This document shows positions 21,351 to 30,357 of a DNA stretch of 64,000 bases, piece after piece. The position numbers and the translations under genes were made by a program. Numbering within the stretch: the stretch's first letter is position 1; the number at the start of each line of letters is the position of its first letter. A model generated the notes under the pieces. That model was not told where the DNA came from and did no database searches. It saw only the letters and a program-made list of their open reading frames with translations. The stretch covers positions 496,001 to 560,000 of the forward strand of contig NZ_CP068771.1 of assembly GCF_018336935.1 (NCBI RefSeq), given 5' to 3'. Origin of the DNA: Serratia plymuthica (lineage in GTDB: Bacteria > Pseudomonadota > Gammaproteobacteria > Enterobacterales > Enterobacteriaceae).

Positions 21351-23159
21351 ATGATCAATAATTTGCTGCAATACCATCTGACTCATCGTATACAGCACCA
21401 GGTTTCCCATCGTGCCGATCGCACAGCTTTTCGCCAATGGTCTCCTGATGGCGAGACGCAACTCACCTGGGGGCAGGCCGATGCCCACACTAACCGCATC
21501 GCCAGTGCATTGCTGGCGCTGGGGACAGAAGTGCAAGAACGCATCGCGATTTTTGCCAATAACTGCATGGCGTGGTCACTGGCGGATTTGGCTGTTCTGC
21601 AATTGCGTGCGGTGAGCGTACCGCTTTACGCCACCAATACACCCGCCCAGGCAGCCTTTATCATTAATGATGCGGATATCCGCATTCTCTTCGTCGGCGA
21701 GCAGACGCAGTTGGATGCGGCCATTGCGCTGCGTGGCGTATGCCCACAGTTGAGGCATATCATCGTGTTTGACGATGCTGCCGATCTGCGCGGGTGCGAT
21801 ATTGCTCAACACCTGAGCGCCTTTGAGCGCGGGGCAGACGTTGAGGTCTTCAAGTCTCAACGGCAGCAGCGCATTGAGGAATGCGATTTGCGGGATCTGT
21901 TCACCCTGATTTATACCTCCGGCACTACCGGCGAGCCAAAGGGAGTGATGCTGGATTACGGCAATTTGGCCGCGCAGCTTTATCTGCATGATGGGCGGCT
22001 GACGGTGAACGAGGAGGATGTCTCCCTCAGTTTCCTGCCGATATCGCACGTTTTTGAGCGCACCTGGAGCTTCTTCATCATGCACACTGGCGCGCAGAAC
22101 GTGTATCTGCCGAATACTGACTGGGTGCGTGAAGCCATGACGTCGGTACGCCCGACGTTGATGTGTGCGGTGCCGCGTTTCTACGAAAAAATCTTTAGCG
22201 CGGTGCATGAAAAGGTAGCGCGTGCGCCCTGGCTGCGTCGTGCGCTGTTCCATTGGGCGATCGTCTGTGGTGAACGCAAGTTCCTGCAGGAGCGCGCCGA
22301 TAAGCCGTTGGGTAAGTTGTTCAACCTTTCCCACCGTTGGGCCGATAAACTGGTCTTGAGCAAGCTGCGCGGCATCCTCGGCGGAAGGGTGCGTTTCTTG
22401 CCCGCGGCAGGCGCCAAACTTGACGACAACGTCATTCTGTTTTTCCAGGCGATGGGCGTCAACATCAAATATGGTTACGGCATGACCGAGACTTGCGCTA
22501 CCGTTTCCTGCTGGGAAGAGGGCAATTTCCGCTTTGGATCCATCGGCAAACCCTTGCCGGGGGTTGAGGTGCGTATTGCCGAAGAGAATGAGATTCAGGT
22601 ACGCGGCCCCATTGTGATGCGTGGCTATTTCAATAAGCCGCTGGAAACTGCTGCTTCTTTCACCGGGGACGGTTGGCTGAAAACCGGTGACGCCGGCGCG
22701 ATTGACGAGGTCGGTAACCTGTTTATTACCGAACGTCTGAAGGATTTGATGAAAACCTCCGGTGGCAAATACATTGCCCCGCAGATGCTCGAAGGCACGC
22801 TGGCTCAGGATCGTTTTATCGAGCAGGTGGCGATCATCGCCGATGCGCGTAAATTCGTTTCGGCCCTGATTGTGCCCAGCTTTGAGTCGCTGGAAGAATA
22901 TGCGAAATCCATCAACCTGAAATATCAGGACCGTCTGGAGTTGCTGCGCAATAGCCACATTATAGAGATGTTCGAGAGCCGTCTGCGCGACATGCAAAAA
23001 GAGCTGGCGCGCTTTGAGCAGGTGAAAAAGTTTACCCTGCTGCCGGCGGCCTTTTCGATGGAGTTGGGTGAACTGACTCCAACGCTGAAACTGCGCCGGA
23101 AGGTGATTCTACAGCGCTACCAGCATGAAATTGACTCGATGTACCAGGATCAGGCTTAA
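21351..23159 (+). CDS. AMP-forming long-chain acyl-CoA synthetase-like protein
   Basis: A 602-residue member of the ANL adenylating superfamily, of the eukaryote-like FAA1/COG1022 type rather than E. coli FadD. Such enzymes activate a carboxylate, typically a long-chain fatty acid, through an acyl-AMP intermediate to an acyl-CoA. The phosphate-binding P-loop LIYTSGTTGEPKG is at 186-198, the adenine motif YGYGMTE at 374-380, the hinge/TGD segment GWLKTGDAG near 443-451, and the catalytic lysine region LMKTSGGKYIAPQ follows. All core motifs look intact. The physiological substrate is unknown. No gene of this kind lies between leuO and ilvI in E. coli. The start ATG has only a weak AGAG upstream. 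A strong terminator follows. Confidence 0.85.
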   Translation: MINNLLQYHLTHRIQHQVSHRADRTAFRQWSPDGETQLTWGQADAHTNRIASALLALGTEVQERIAIFANNCMAWSLADLAVLQLRAVSVPLYATNTPAQAAFIINDADIRILFVGEQTQLDAAIALRGVCPQLRHIIVFDDAADLRGCDIAQHLSAFERGADVEVFKSQRQQRIEECDLRDLFTLIYTSGTTGEPKGVMLDYGNLAAQLYLHDGRLTVNEEDVSLSFLPISHVFERTWSFFIMHTGAQNVYLPNTDWVREAMTSVRPTLMCAVPRFYEKIFSAVHEKVARAPWLRRALFHWAIVCGERKFLQERADKPLGKLFNLSHRWADKLVLSKLRGILGGRVRFLPAAGAKLDDNVILFFQAMGVNIKYGYGMTETCATVSCWEEGNFRFGSIGKPLPGVEVRIAEENEIQVRGPIVMRGYFNKPLETAASFTGDGWLKTGDAGAIDEVGNLFITERLKDLMKTSGGKYIAPQMLEGTLAQDRFIEQVAIIADARKFVSALIVPSFESLEEYAKSINLKYQDRLELLRNSHIIEMFESRLRDMQKELARFEQVKKFTLLPAAFSMELGELTPTLKLRRKVILQRYQHEIDSMYQDQA

Positions 23160-23240
23160 GGATGCCGCCGGGCAGTGCGCTCGGCTAAAAAAACAGCATA
23201 ATTCTTGCCTAATATAGTTCTGTAATTCCCTACCTGCTCG

Positions 23241-23285
23241 AAACAATGCCTAGCCCGAACCGCCAGCGGCTAGTGCATTGTTTTT
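23241..23285 (+). terminator. Terminator after the acyl-CoA ligase gene
   Basis: AAACAATGC (23241-23249) pairs with GCATTGTTT (23275-23283), with CTAGCC/GGCTAG extending the stem inward. It ends in TTTTT. The A-rich left arm means it could also act on the opposite strand. Confidence 0.8.
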
Positions 23286-23384
23286 GTAAACCCCCGATCC
23301 CCAGCCGCATAGCAATAACCACTGCTTCATTGGGTCTTTTTGTCGTTTGCCTGCTCAATACTCTGACGTTATGTTAACCAGTTA

Positions 23385-23586
23385 TATACCAGTCGTATTT
23401 CAAGCTGCAGCGTTGTTGGCTGCTTTACCAGGCCCCTCCGTGGACCTGACCCCTTCGGGGCCGCTGTGCACAGCGTTCAAATCTGTTCCCGACGGATTTG
23501 TCGCTCGCCCCAGTGACTTGACTTGCGTTAGCGCCTGGGGCTCCCGGACTGACCGCCTGGCTGCAACTTGAAATCCATAGGGTATA
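23385..23586 (-). repeat. Long ERIC variant in the ilvIH upstream region
   Basis: The plus strand begins TATACCAGTCGTATTTCAAG and ends GAAATCCATAGGGTATA, matching the ends of the other minus-orientation copies. At 202 bp it carries roughly 75 bp of extra sequence after the left arm. That insert is itself hairpin-rich: CCCCTTCGGGG, GCTGTGCACAGC and CAAATCTG/CGGATTTG. The element takes up much of the 517-bp gap and ends 90 bp before ilvI, where E. coli has the Lrp-controlled ilvIH promoter. Confidence 0.8.
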
Positions 23587-23676
23587 TTCAATCCACAAAA
23601 ATTTGGGGGTATTACCCCACAACAGGCGCTACGTTCCGGCGCCAGACAAGAAATAAGTAAGCCTGGAGGCAAACCC

Positions 23677-25395
23677 ATGGAGATGTTGTCAGGAGCCGAG
23701 ATGGTCGTCCGATCGTTGATCGATCAGGGCGTTAAGCATGTATTCGGATATCCGGGCGGGGCGGTACTCGATATCTACGACGCCCTGCATACGGTCGGAG
23801 GAATCGATCACATATTGGTGCGTCATGAGCAGGGCGCCGTGCATATGGCAGATGGCTATGCACGCGCAACCGGTGAGGTCGGTGTGGTGCTGGTGACTTC
23901 CGGCCCCGGCGCGACCAATGCGATTACCGGCATTGCGACCGCCTATATGGACTCCATCCCGATGGTGGTGCTCTCCGGCCAGGTTCCAAGCTCGCTGATT
24001 GGCTATGACGCTTTTCAGGAGTGCGACATGGTCGGGATTTCGCGCCCGGTGGTGAAGCACAGTTTCCTGGTGAAGCGCACCGAAGATATTCCCGGCATCC
24101 TGAAGAAAGCCTTTTATCTGGCTTCAACCGGTCGGCCGGGCCCGGTCGTGATCGACCTGCCGAAAGATATCGTTGGCCCGGCGGTCAGAATGCCTTACGC
24201 CTACCCGCAGGAAGTGAGCATGCGCTCATACAACCCAACGGTGCAGGGCCACCGTGGGCAAATAAAGCGCGCGCTGCAAACCATTTTGTCGGCCAAAAAG
24301 CCGGTCATGTACGTTGGCGGCGGGGCGATTAACTCGGCCTGCGACGCAGAACTGCTGGAACTGGCCGAGAAGCTGAATCTGCCGGTGACCTGTACCCTGA
24401 TGGGGTTAGGGGCGTTCCCCGGTACGCACCGCCAGAGCGTCGGCATGCTCGGTATGCACGGCACTTACGAAGCTAACAAAACCATGCACCATTCCGACGT
24501 GATCTTTGCCGTCGGCGTGCGTTTTGACGATCGCACTACCAACAACCTGGCAAAATACTGCCCGGATGCCACCGTATTGCATATCGATATTGATCCCACC
24601 TCGATCTCCAAGACGGTCGACGCCGATATTCCGATCGTGGGCGATGCCAAACAGGTGCTGACTCAGATGCTCGAACTGTTGGCGCAGGACGATAAGGCGC
24701 AGGACTTCGACGCGCTGCGCGACTGGTGGCAGTCGATTGAGCAGTGGCGCGCGCGCGATTGCCTGGGCTATGACAAAAACAGCGGAACCATCAAGCCGCA
24801 AGCCGTGATCGAAACCCTGCATCGTTTGACCAAAGGCGAGGCTTACGTCACTTCCGATGTGGGCCAGCACCAGATGTTCGCTGCGCTCTACTACCCGTTC
24901 GACAAACCGCGCCGCTGGATCAACTCCGGCGGCTTGGGCACCATGGGCTTCGGTCTGCCGGCGGCGTTGGGCGTGAAGCTGGCGTTGCCTGATGAGACCG
25001 TCGTGTGCGTGACCGGCGACGGCAGCATCCAGATGAACATTCAGGAGCTTTCCACCGCGTTGCAGTACAACCTGCCGGTGGTGGTGGTGAATCTCAACAA
25101 CCGCTATCTGGGCATGGTGAAGCAGTGGCAGGATATGATCTACTCCGGCCGCCATTCGCAGTCTTATATGGATTCCCTGCCTGATTTTGTCAAACTGGCG
25201 GAGGCTTACGGTCACGTTGGCATCGCCATTCGCACGCCGGATGAACTGGAAAGCAAACTGGCTCAGGCATTGGTCGAGAAAGAACGACTGGTGTTTGTCG
25301 ATGTCACCGTCGATGAGACCGAACATGTTTACCCAATGCAGATCCGCGGCGGAAGCATGGACGAAATGTGGTTAAGCAAAACGGAGAGGACCTGA
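23677..25395 (+). CDS. ilvI: Acetolactate synthase III large subunit
   Basis: Catalytic subunit of acetohydroxyacid synthase III, a second isozyme for the first common step of branched-chain amino acid synthesis. It has 572 residues (E. coli 574). The ThDP glutamate is E51 in [18 protein letters not shown]. The FAD domain contains [13 protein letters not shown]. The C-terminal ThDP motif is [29 protein letters not shown], and YLGMVKQWQ follows. The ATG has GGAGG upstream. It is first in the ilvIH operon, with the ilvH start 2 bp after its stop. Confidence 0.97.
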   Translation: MEMLSGAEMVVRSLIDQGVKHVFGYPGGAVLDIYDALHTVGGIDHILVRHEQGAVHMADGYARATGEVGVVLVTSGPGATNAITGIATAYMDSIPMVVLSGQVPSSLIGYDAFQECDMVGISRPVVKHSFLVKRTEDIPGILKKAFYLASTGRPGPVVIDLPKDIVGPAVRMPYAYPQEVSMRSYNPTVQGHRGQIKRALQTILSAKKPVMYVGGGAINSACDAELLELAEKLNLPVTCTLMGLGAFPGTHRQSVGMLGMHGTYEANKTMHHSDVIFAVGVRFDDRTTNNLAKYCPDATVLHIDIDPTSISKTVDADIPIVGDAKQVLTQMLELLAQDDKAQDFDALRDWWQSIEQWRARDCLGYDKNSGTIKPQAVIETLHRLTKGEAYVTSDVGQHQMFAALYYPFDKPRRWINSGGLGTMGFGLPAALGVKLALPDETVVCVTGDGSIQMNIQELSTALQYNLPVVVVNLNNRYLGMVKQWQDMIYSGRHSQSYMDSLPDFVKLAEAYGHVGIAIRTPDELESKLAQALVEKERLVFVDVTVDETEHVYPMQIRGGSMDEMWLSKTERT

Positions 25396-25397
25396 TC

Positions 25398-25889
25398 ATG
25401 CGACGTATTTTATCTGTATTACTGGAAAACGAATCCGGTGCGTTGTCGCGTGTGGTGGGGTTGTTCTCCCAGCGTGGTTACAACATTGAAAGCCTGACGG
25501 TGGCGCCGACCGATGATCCCACGCTGTCACGCATGACCATCCAAACCGTCGGCGACGAGAAAGTGCTGGAGCAGATCGAAAAGCAACTGCATAAGCTGGT
25601 GGACGTGCTGCGCGTCAGCGAACTGGTGCAGGGGGCGCATGTTGAACGCGAAATCATGCTGGTGAAGCTGCAGGCCAGCGGTTATGGTCGTGAAGAGGTA
25701 AAACGCTGCGCCGATATTTTCCGTGGGCAGATTGTCGATGTCACGGCGACGCTTTACACCGTTCAGCTGGCCGGCACCAGCGACAAGCTGGATGCGTTTC
25801 TCAATGCGGTGCGCGAAGTGGCTGAAATTGTCGAAGTGGCGCGTTCCGGCGTCGTTGGCGTGTCGCGCGGCGATAAAATCATGCGCTGA
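25398..25889 (+). CDS. ilvH: Acetolactate synthase III small (regulatory) subunit
   Basis: Valine-binding regulatory subunit of acetohydroxyacid synthase III. The ATG at 25398 is preceded by GGAGAGG and gives 163 residues, identical in length to E. coli. An N-terminal ACT domain (about 2-78, with [24 protein letters not shown]) is followed by the longer C-terminal IlvH domain (80-160) that IlvN lacks. The gene follows ilvI by two bases and is followed by a terminator. Confidence 0.97.
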   Translation: MRRILSVLLENESGALSRVVGLFSQRGYNIESLTVAPTDDPTLSRMTIQTVGDEKVLEQIEKQLHKLVDVLRVSELVQGAHVEREIMLVKLQASGYGREEVKRCADIFRGQIVDVTATLYTVQLAGTSDKLDAFLNAVREVAEIVEVARSGVVGVSRGDKIMR

Positions 25890-25913
25890 AACGTGATATT
25901 GGCATAATCTGAG

Positions 25914-25936
25914 GGCGCGGCATGGCTGCGCCTTTT
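25914..25936 (+). terminator. ilvIH terminator
   Basis: GGCGC (25914-25918) pairs with GCGCC (25928-25932), followed by TTTTGTTTTT. It starts 24 bp after the ilvH stop. The stem is short but the T-run is good. Confidence 0.6.
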
Positions 25937-26066
25937 GTTTTTCGGTGTTTTTTTGTCTGTTTGCTGGCACCTTTCGGCAAAAGCGGTTGCTAGGCAGTGT
26001 TTTCTGCTGTTAGATCGCAGAGGCTGGATTGAATAACCGCACGGGATGCGATGGTTAATCCAAGTA

Positions 26067-26193
26067 TATACCCTAGATAATTGGAGCTGCATCAAGGCGG
26101 CAAGGGAACGCATCCCGATGATGCTTACTGTGGTAAGTGATTCGGGTAAGTGAGCGTAGCCAACGCAGGGGCAGTTTCAAGTATGACGGGTAT
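26067..26193 (+). repeat. ERIC repeat upstream of cra
   Basis: A 127-bp element starting TATACCCTAGATAATTGGAG and ending AAGTATGACGGGTAT, with GATTCGGGTAAGTGAGCG in the centre. It fills most of the 342-bp ilvH-cra gap and ends 38 bp before the cra start, so it must lie in or next to the cra promoter or leader. The remaining sequence holds the ilvH terminator and nothing else recognised. Confidence 0.88.
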
Positions 26194-26231
26194 CGCTTTC
26201 ACTTCTATTTTTAGCGTCAAAAGGGGTTAAC

Positions 26232-27236
26232 GTGAAACTGGATGAAATCGCGCGTCTCGCGGGCGTTTCGCGCACCACGGCCAGTTATGTCATCAACGGC
26301 AAAGCGAAGCAGTATCGTGTCAGCGATAAAACCGTCGAAAAAGTGATGGCCGTGGTCAGGGAGCATAACTATCACCCGAATGCCGTCGCGGCAGGGTTAC
26401 GTGCCGGACGAACGCGTTCTATCGGCCTGGTGATACCGGATCTGGAAAACACCAGCTACACCCGCATCGCCAACTACCTGGAACGTCAGGCACGTCAGCG
26501 CGGTTACCAGCTATTGATTGCCTGTTCGGAAGATCAGCCGGATAACGAAATGCGCTGTATCGAACACCTGTTGCAACGCCAGGTCGACGCCATTATCGTT
26601 TCCACGGCTTTGCCGCCGGAACATCCGTTCTATCAACGCTGGGCCAAGGATCCTTTGCCGATTATCGCTCTGGACCGGGCGCTGGATCGCGAGCATTTCA
26701 TCAGCGTGGTGGGGGCCGATCAAGAGGATTCCTTCGCGCTGGCGCAGGAACTTCGCACTTTTCCGGCGGAGTCGGTGCTGTATCTGGGGGCGTTGCCGGA
26801 GCTTTCCGTCAGTTTCCTGCGTGAGCAAGGATTCCGCCAGGCGTGGGAGGGCGATGAACGGCCTGTCGATTACCTGTACGCCAACAGTTATGAGCGCGAG
26901 GCTGCCGGCGTACTCTTTGCCGAATGGTTGAAAACGCATCCGATGCCGCAGGCGCTTTTCACCACCTCATTCTCTCTGTTGCAGGGAGTCATGGATGTGA
27001 CGTTGAAACAGCGCGGCCGCTTGCCGACCGATCTGGCGATCGCCACCTTCGGCGATCACGAACTGCTGGACTTTCTTGAGTGCCCGGTGCTGGCGGTAGC
27101 GCAGCGCCACCGCGATGTCGCTGAACGGGTGCTGGAACTGGTGCTGGCCAGCCTGGATGAGCCACGCAAGCCTAAACCGGGCCTGACGCGCATCCGCCGC
27201 AATCTGTTCCGCCGCGGTAGTTTGAGCCGTAAATAA
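26232..27236 (+). CDS. cra: Catabolite repressor/activator
   Basis: LacI-family regulator of carbon flow that represses glycolytic and activates gluconeogenic genes. It releases DNA on binding fructose 1-phosphate or fructose 1,6-bisphosphate. The 334 residues equal the E. coli length. The N-terminal helix-turn-helix [20 protein letters not shown] and hinge region are virtually identical to E. coli, so the operator preference is expected to be the same. The start is GTG, as in E. coli, preceded by AGGGG. No fruL leader peptide was recognised, and an ERIC element lies just upstream. Confidence 0.96.
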   Translation: MKLDEIARLAGVSRTTASYVINGKAKQYRVSDKTVEKVMAVVREHNYHPNAVAAGLRAGRTRSIGLVIPDLENTSYTRIANYLERQARQRGYQLLIACSEDQPDNEMRCIEHLLQRQVDAIIVSTALPPEHPFYQRWAKDPLPIIALDRALDREHFISVVGADQEDSFALAQELRTFPAESVLYLGALPELSVSFLREQGFRQAWEGDERPVDYLYANSYEREAAGVLFAEWLKTHPMPQALFTTSFSLLQGVMDVTLKQRGRLPTDLAIATFGDHELLDFLECPVLAVAQRHRDVAERVLELVLASLDEPRKPKPGLTRIRRNLFRRGSLSRK

Positions 27237-27244
27237 ATGCGACA

Positions 27245-27271
27245 GGCAGGATGGCTATCTTGCGTCCTGCC
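27245..27271. terminator. Hairpin between convergent cra and alaE
   Basis: GGCAGGA (27245-27251) pairs with TCCTGCC (27265-27271) in the 47-bp gap. There is no strong T-run on either side, so the terminator role is tentative. Confidence 0.4.
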
Positions 27272-27283
27272 AGCTTCTTCGCT

Positions 27284-27724
27284 TTACACATAGCCGCCTA
27301 CCCGAAACAGTTTTCTGCAGTATTCAAGAAAGTAGCCATAGGCTACGCCCATCGCCATCGATACCACGGCATTCCCGGCTACCGCAGTCATGATCTGCTG
27401 CCCGTCTGCACCTACGCTCCACAATATGGCGGCATACACTGGCGATTGAAAACTGACGTAGGCCAGCAAATCGGCGAGGTTGCGCAGTAACCATTGCCCG
27501 CGCTGAAAGCGTTTCACGAGACGAATAAACAGGTCGCGGTAGCGCCCGTAGGGCCAGGCGATCAGGACATTCACCGGGATCGACACCAGGCGGGAGGACA
27601 GTGATTGGTGAAAACTCATGCCCGAAACCAGGATTTCTATCGCCATACCAGCGATGAAACAGTACACCACCAACGCAAAAGTATCGGCGGCGGCGCTGCG
27701 CCAATAAGCGACAGGCGAAAGCAT
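27284..27724 (-). CDS. alaE: L-alanine exporter
   Basis: Small inner-membrane exporter that removes excess L-alanine, in E. coli induced through Lrp. It has 146 residues (E. coli 149) with four hydrophobic segments. The conserved [33 protein letters not shown] and [19 protein letters not shown] stretches align closely with E. coli AlaE. The start ATG has AAGGAG upstream. It is convergent with cra. In E. coli alaE is elsewhere on the chromosome, so this placement is lineage-specific. Confidence 0.93.
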   Translation of the reverse strand: MLSPVAYWRSAAADTFALVVYCFIAGMAIEILVSGMSFHQSLSSRLVSIPVNVLIAWPYGRYRDLFIRLVKRFQRGQWLLRNLADLLAYVSFQSPVYAAILWSVGADGQQIMTAVAGNAVVSMAMGVAYGYFLEYCRKLFRVGGYV

Positions 27725-28504
27725 GGTGTAATCTCCTTTTTGTTTGGTTAATGTTCTGTTAATTTTTATGATTTTGGTTGTTGATTCTTGTTTTGTGCGT
27801 ATTTTATAGTTTACTCCTCTGCTTTGGTTTTCTTGGGTAGCTGAATATTTTTATTTATTGTCGTTGGCTGATTTTTATCCTGAGGAAGAGCGGTAGAATC
27901 TGGCGTGAAGGGATTAAAACGGGAGGGTTTTTACTTTTTTGATTTAAAACATATAGTTACGTTTGTTTTCATTATAAGGTGCATTTTCACAGCAAAAATT
28001 GTGGGAATAAATGATGTAAGGAAATGAAACCATAATTGTAAACATGTATTTTGAGAATAATCTTACCAAACTGATTTAAATCGAAATTAGCTCGCCTCGT
28101 AATATCCGAGTAATTTATTTTTTCATCAGGCTTATCACGGGTGCTTTAATTGAAGTAAAATAGCGCTCGATCTGAAGTGTAATAACCGTTGAGCGTTATT
28201 AACTCAATGGCTTATGCCGTATTTCGCCAACGGCGGGAGTTAACGCCGGGCCTTGGCCGGTGCGGGTCGTGGCGGGTTACAGGATTGTGATTGCCGAGCT
28301 AAAAAATGAGACATCGATTGCAGAAGGAAGTAATGAGTTAATTAATCGCCAATTTGTCAGGTTTTTAATCACCCTCTTTCCGCTAAGAAAATTCTCCCCG
28401 TTTATCAGGATGTTAATTTTCATTCATTGAATAAAGAACGTTCCTTTCGCGAGTCAGCTCCCAAAATGACGGGAGAAATATTGCCAAAGCTCCAGTGCTC
28501 TGGC
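27725..28504. other. Long AT-rich gap between alaE and the mra promoter
   Basis: About 780 bp without a recognisable protein gene. Most of it is AT-rich. A GC-richer island at 28186-28275 has consecutive stems: CCGTTGAG with CTCAATGG (28186-28193 with 28203-28210), CGGCG with CGCCG (28231-28235 with 28244-28248) and CCGG...CCGG. Upstream, TTATCA (28132-28137) and TAAAAT (28156-28161) are 18 bp apart. This could be a small RNA or a relic of a lost gene. No clear terminator was found. Confidence 0.35.
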
Positions 28505-28567
28505 TTGACAAGGTTTTCATACCCTCCGTAAACTCCCTTATGTGGGAATTTGTGGTGTAAAGTGGTG
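28505..28567 (+). promoter_or_regulatory. mra (dcw cluster) promoter and MraZ operator
   Basis: TTGACA (28505-28510) and TAAACT (28529-28534) are 18 bp apart. Just downstream are three direct repeats with 5-bp spacers: TGGGA (28543), TGGTG (28553) and TGGTG (28563). They match the TGGGN array bound by MraZ in E. coli, where MraZ represses its own promoter. The first structural gene, mraZ, starts 29 bp after the array. Confidence 0.85.
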
Positions 28568-28595
28568 AAAACGGTCATGAAGGGGTAGCTCAGGA

Positions 28596-29054
28596 ATGTT
28601 CCGTGGGGCAACGATGGTCAATCTCGACAGCAAAGGGCGGCTTGCCGTACCTACCCGTTATCGGGAGTTGCTGAACGAGCAATCGCAAGGCCAAATGGTC
28701 TGTACCATTGACCTCCATCAGTCCTGCCTGCTGCTTTACCCATTGCCCGAATGGGAAATTATTGAACAAAAATTATCCCGTCTGTCGAGTATGAATCCCG
28801 CAGAGCGCCGCGTTCAGCGCTTATTGTTGGGGCATGCCAGTGAGTGTCAGATGGATAGCGCCGGTCGGTTGTTGCTAGCTACTACGCTACGTCAACACGC
28901 CGGGCTTACAAAAGAAGTGATGCTGGTCGGGCAGTTCAACAAGTTTGAACTGTGGGATGAACAGACCTGGTATCAACAAGTCAAGGATGATATTGACGCA
29001 GAACAGTCGACTCAGGAACCGTTGTCTGAGCGGCTACAGGACTTGTCGCTATAA
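28596..29054 (+). CDS. mraZ: Transcriptional regulator MraZ
   Basis: AbrB-fold DNA-binding protein that autoregulates the dcw promoter and affects many genes when overproduced. The 152 residues equal the E. coli length. It has two SpoVT/AbrB-like repeats, each with a DxxGR core: [15 protein letters not shown] near residue 11 and [15 protein letters not shown] near residue 85. It is the first gene of a block in which mraZ-rsmH-ftsL-ftsI-murEF-mraY-murD-ftsW-murG-murC-ddlB-ftsQAZ-lpxC all run in the same direction. Confidence 0.97.
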   Translation: MFRGATMVNLDSKGRLAVPTRYRELLNEQSQGQMVCTIDLHQSCLLLYPLPEWEIIEQKLSRLSSMNPAERRVQRLLLGHASECQMDSAGRLLLATTLRQHAGLTKEVMLVGQFNKFELWDEQTWYQQVKDDIDAEQSTQEPLSERLQDLSL

Positions 29055-29056
29055 GC

Positions 29057-29998
29057 ATGTTGGAAAACTATAAACACACCACCGTACTGTTGGATGAGGC
29101 GGTCAATGGCCTCAATATTCGCAGTAACGGCATATATATCGACGGTACTTTTGGTCGCGGTGGCCATTCTCGTCTGATTCTGTCCCAACTGGGGCCGGAA
29201 GGACGTTTGTTGGCAATTGACCGCGATCCGCAGGCGATTGCAGCCGCCAAGTCTATTGAAGATCCTCGTTTTACCATCGTACACGGCCCATTTTCCGATT
29301 TGTCACACTATGTGCGGGAACGCGAATTGGTGGGGCAGATTGATGGCGTTTTACTCGATCTGGGCGTTTCATCGCCGCAGTTGGATGACGCAGAACGCGG
29401 TTTTTCCTTCATGCGTGACGGCCCACTGGACATGCGCATGGACCCGTCAAGCGGCCAGTCAGCCTCTGAATGGCTGCTGAAAGCGGAAGCGGAAGACATT
29501 GCCTGGGTGCTGAAAACCTTCGGCGAGGAGCGTTTCGCCAAGCGCATTGCCCGCGCCATCGTGGAAAGAAACCGCGTCGAGCCGATGACTCGCACCAAAG
29601 AGCTGGCCGATTTGATCGCCAATGCCAGCCCGTTCCGGGAAAAACACAAGCACCCGGCAACGCGCAGTTTCCAGGCCATTCGCATCTACATCAACAGTGA
29701 GCTGGAAGAGATTGAGCGTGCGCTGGACGGCGCGCTGGAAGTGCTGGCCCCGCAGGGCCGTCTGTCGATCATCAGCTTCCACTCGTTGGAAGATCGCATC
29801 GTTAAACGCTTTATGCGTCACCACAGTCGTGGTGCTCAGGTGCCGGCAGGTTTGCCGCTGACGGAAGAGCAACTGCGCAGTATGGGCGGGCGCACGCTGA
29901 AAGCGTTGGGCAAGATGATGCCTTCGCAAGATGAAGTGGCGGAAAACCCACGCGCGCGCAGTTCAGTGCTGCGCATTGCCGAGAGGATGCTCGCGTGA
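29057..29998 (+). CDS. rsmH: 16S rRNA (cytosine-1402 N4) methyltransferase
   Basis: SAM-dependent enzyme that methylates N4 of C1402 in the ribosomal P site. It has 313 residues, as in E. coli. The SAM-binding region [16 protein letters not shown] is near residues 32-47, and [31 protein letters not shown] is the family signature. It starts 2 bp after mraZ and overlaps ftsL by four bases (GTGA). Confidence 0.97.
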   Translation: MLENYKHTTVLLDEAVNGLNIRSNGIYIDGTFGRGGHSRLILSQLGPEGRLLAIDRDPQAIAAAKSIEDPRFTIVHGPFSDLSHYVRERELVGQIDGVLLDLGVSSPQLDDAERGFSFMRDGPLDMRMDPSSGQSASEWLLKAEAEDIAWVLKTFGEERFAKRIARAIVERNRVEPMTRTKELADLIANASPFREKHKHPATRSFQAIRIYINSELEEIERALDGALEVLAPQGRLSIISFHSLEDRIVKRFMRHHSRGAQVPAGLPLTEEQLRSMGGRTLKALGKMMPSQDEVAENPRARSSVLRIAERMLA

Positions 29999-30315
29999 TT
30001 GGTAATGAACGCCACGGTTTGGTTGGGGTGATTGGCGGCGATCTGCTGCGTAACGCCAAGATCCCATTGATTTTACTGGTCGCTTCACTGGTTTCTGCGA
30101 TTTTTGTGGTGACGACCGCACACCGTACTCGCCTGCTGACCGCTGAACGCGAGCAGTTGGTGCTTGAGCGGGATGCTCTGGATATTGAATGGCGCAACCT
30201 GATTTTGGAGGAGAACGCCCTCGGCGACCACAGCCGGGTCGAGCGTATCGCCACCGAAAAGCTGCAGATGCAACATGTTGATCCATCGCAGGAAAATATC
30301 ATCGTTAAACAATGA
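29995..30315 (+). CDS. ftsL: Cell division protein FtsL
   Basis: Bitopic divisome protein that joins FtsQ and FtsB and helps activate FtsWI. It has 106 residues, shorter than E. coli (121) because the cytoplasmic N-terminus is reduced. The membrane segment is at about residues 22-42. It is followed by a leucine-zipper-like coiled coil, [27 protein letters not shown], that is essentially identical to E. coli. The GTG start overlaps the rsmH stop and is preceded by GAGAGGA. No upstream in-frame start offers a longer N-terminus without running into rsmH. Confidence 0.93.
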   Translation: MIGNERHGLVGVIGGDLLRNAKIPLILLVASLVSAIFVVTTAHRTRLLTAEREQLVLERDALDIEWRNLILEENALGDHSRVERIATEKLQMQHVDPSQENIIVKQ

Positions 30316-30357
30316 ATGGTTTAACTGAAATCATGACACGGAGAAGAAAGGGAACGC

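Noticed and set aside
21351..23159. Identification of the acyl-CoA ligase as fadD
   Set aside because: Its motifs and length fit the FAA1/COG1022 type, and E. coli-type FadD neighbours are absent, so no symbol was assigned.
23347..23571. 74-codon plus-strand frame upstream of ilvI
   Set aside because: It coincides with the long ERIC variant; the frame is a by-product of the repeat.
28420..28611. 63-codon minus-strand frame over the mra promoter
   Set aside because: It overlaps the mra promoter and MraZ operator and has no homology I recognise.
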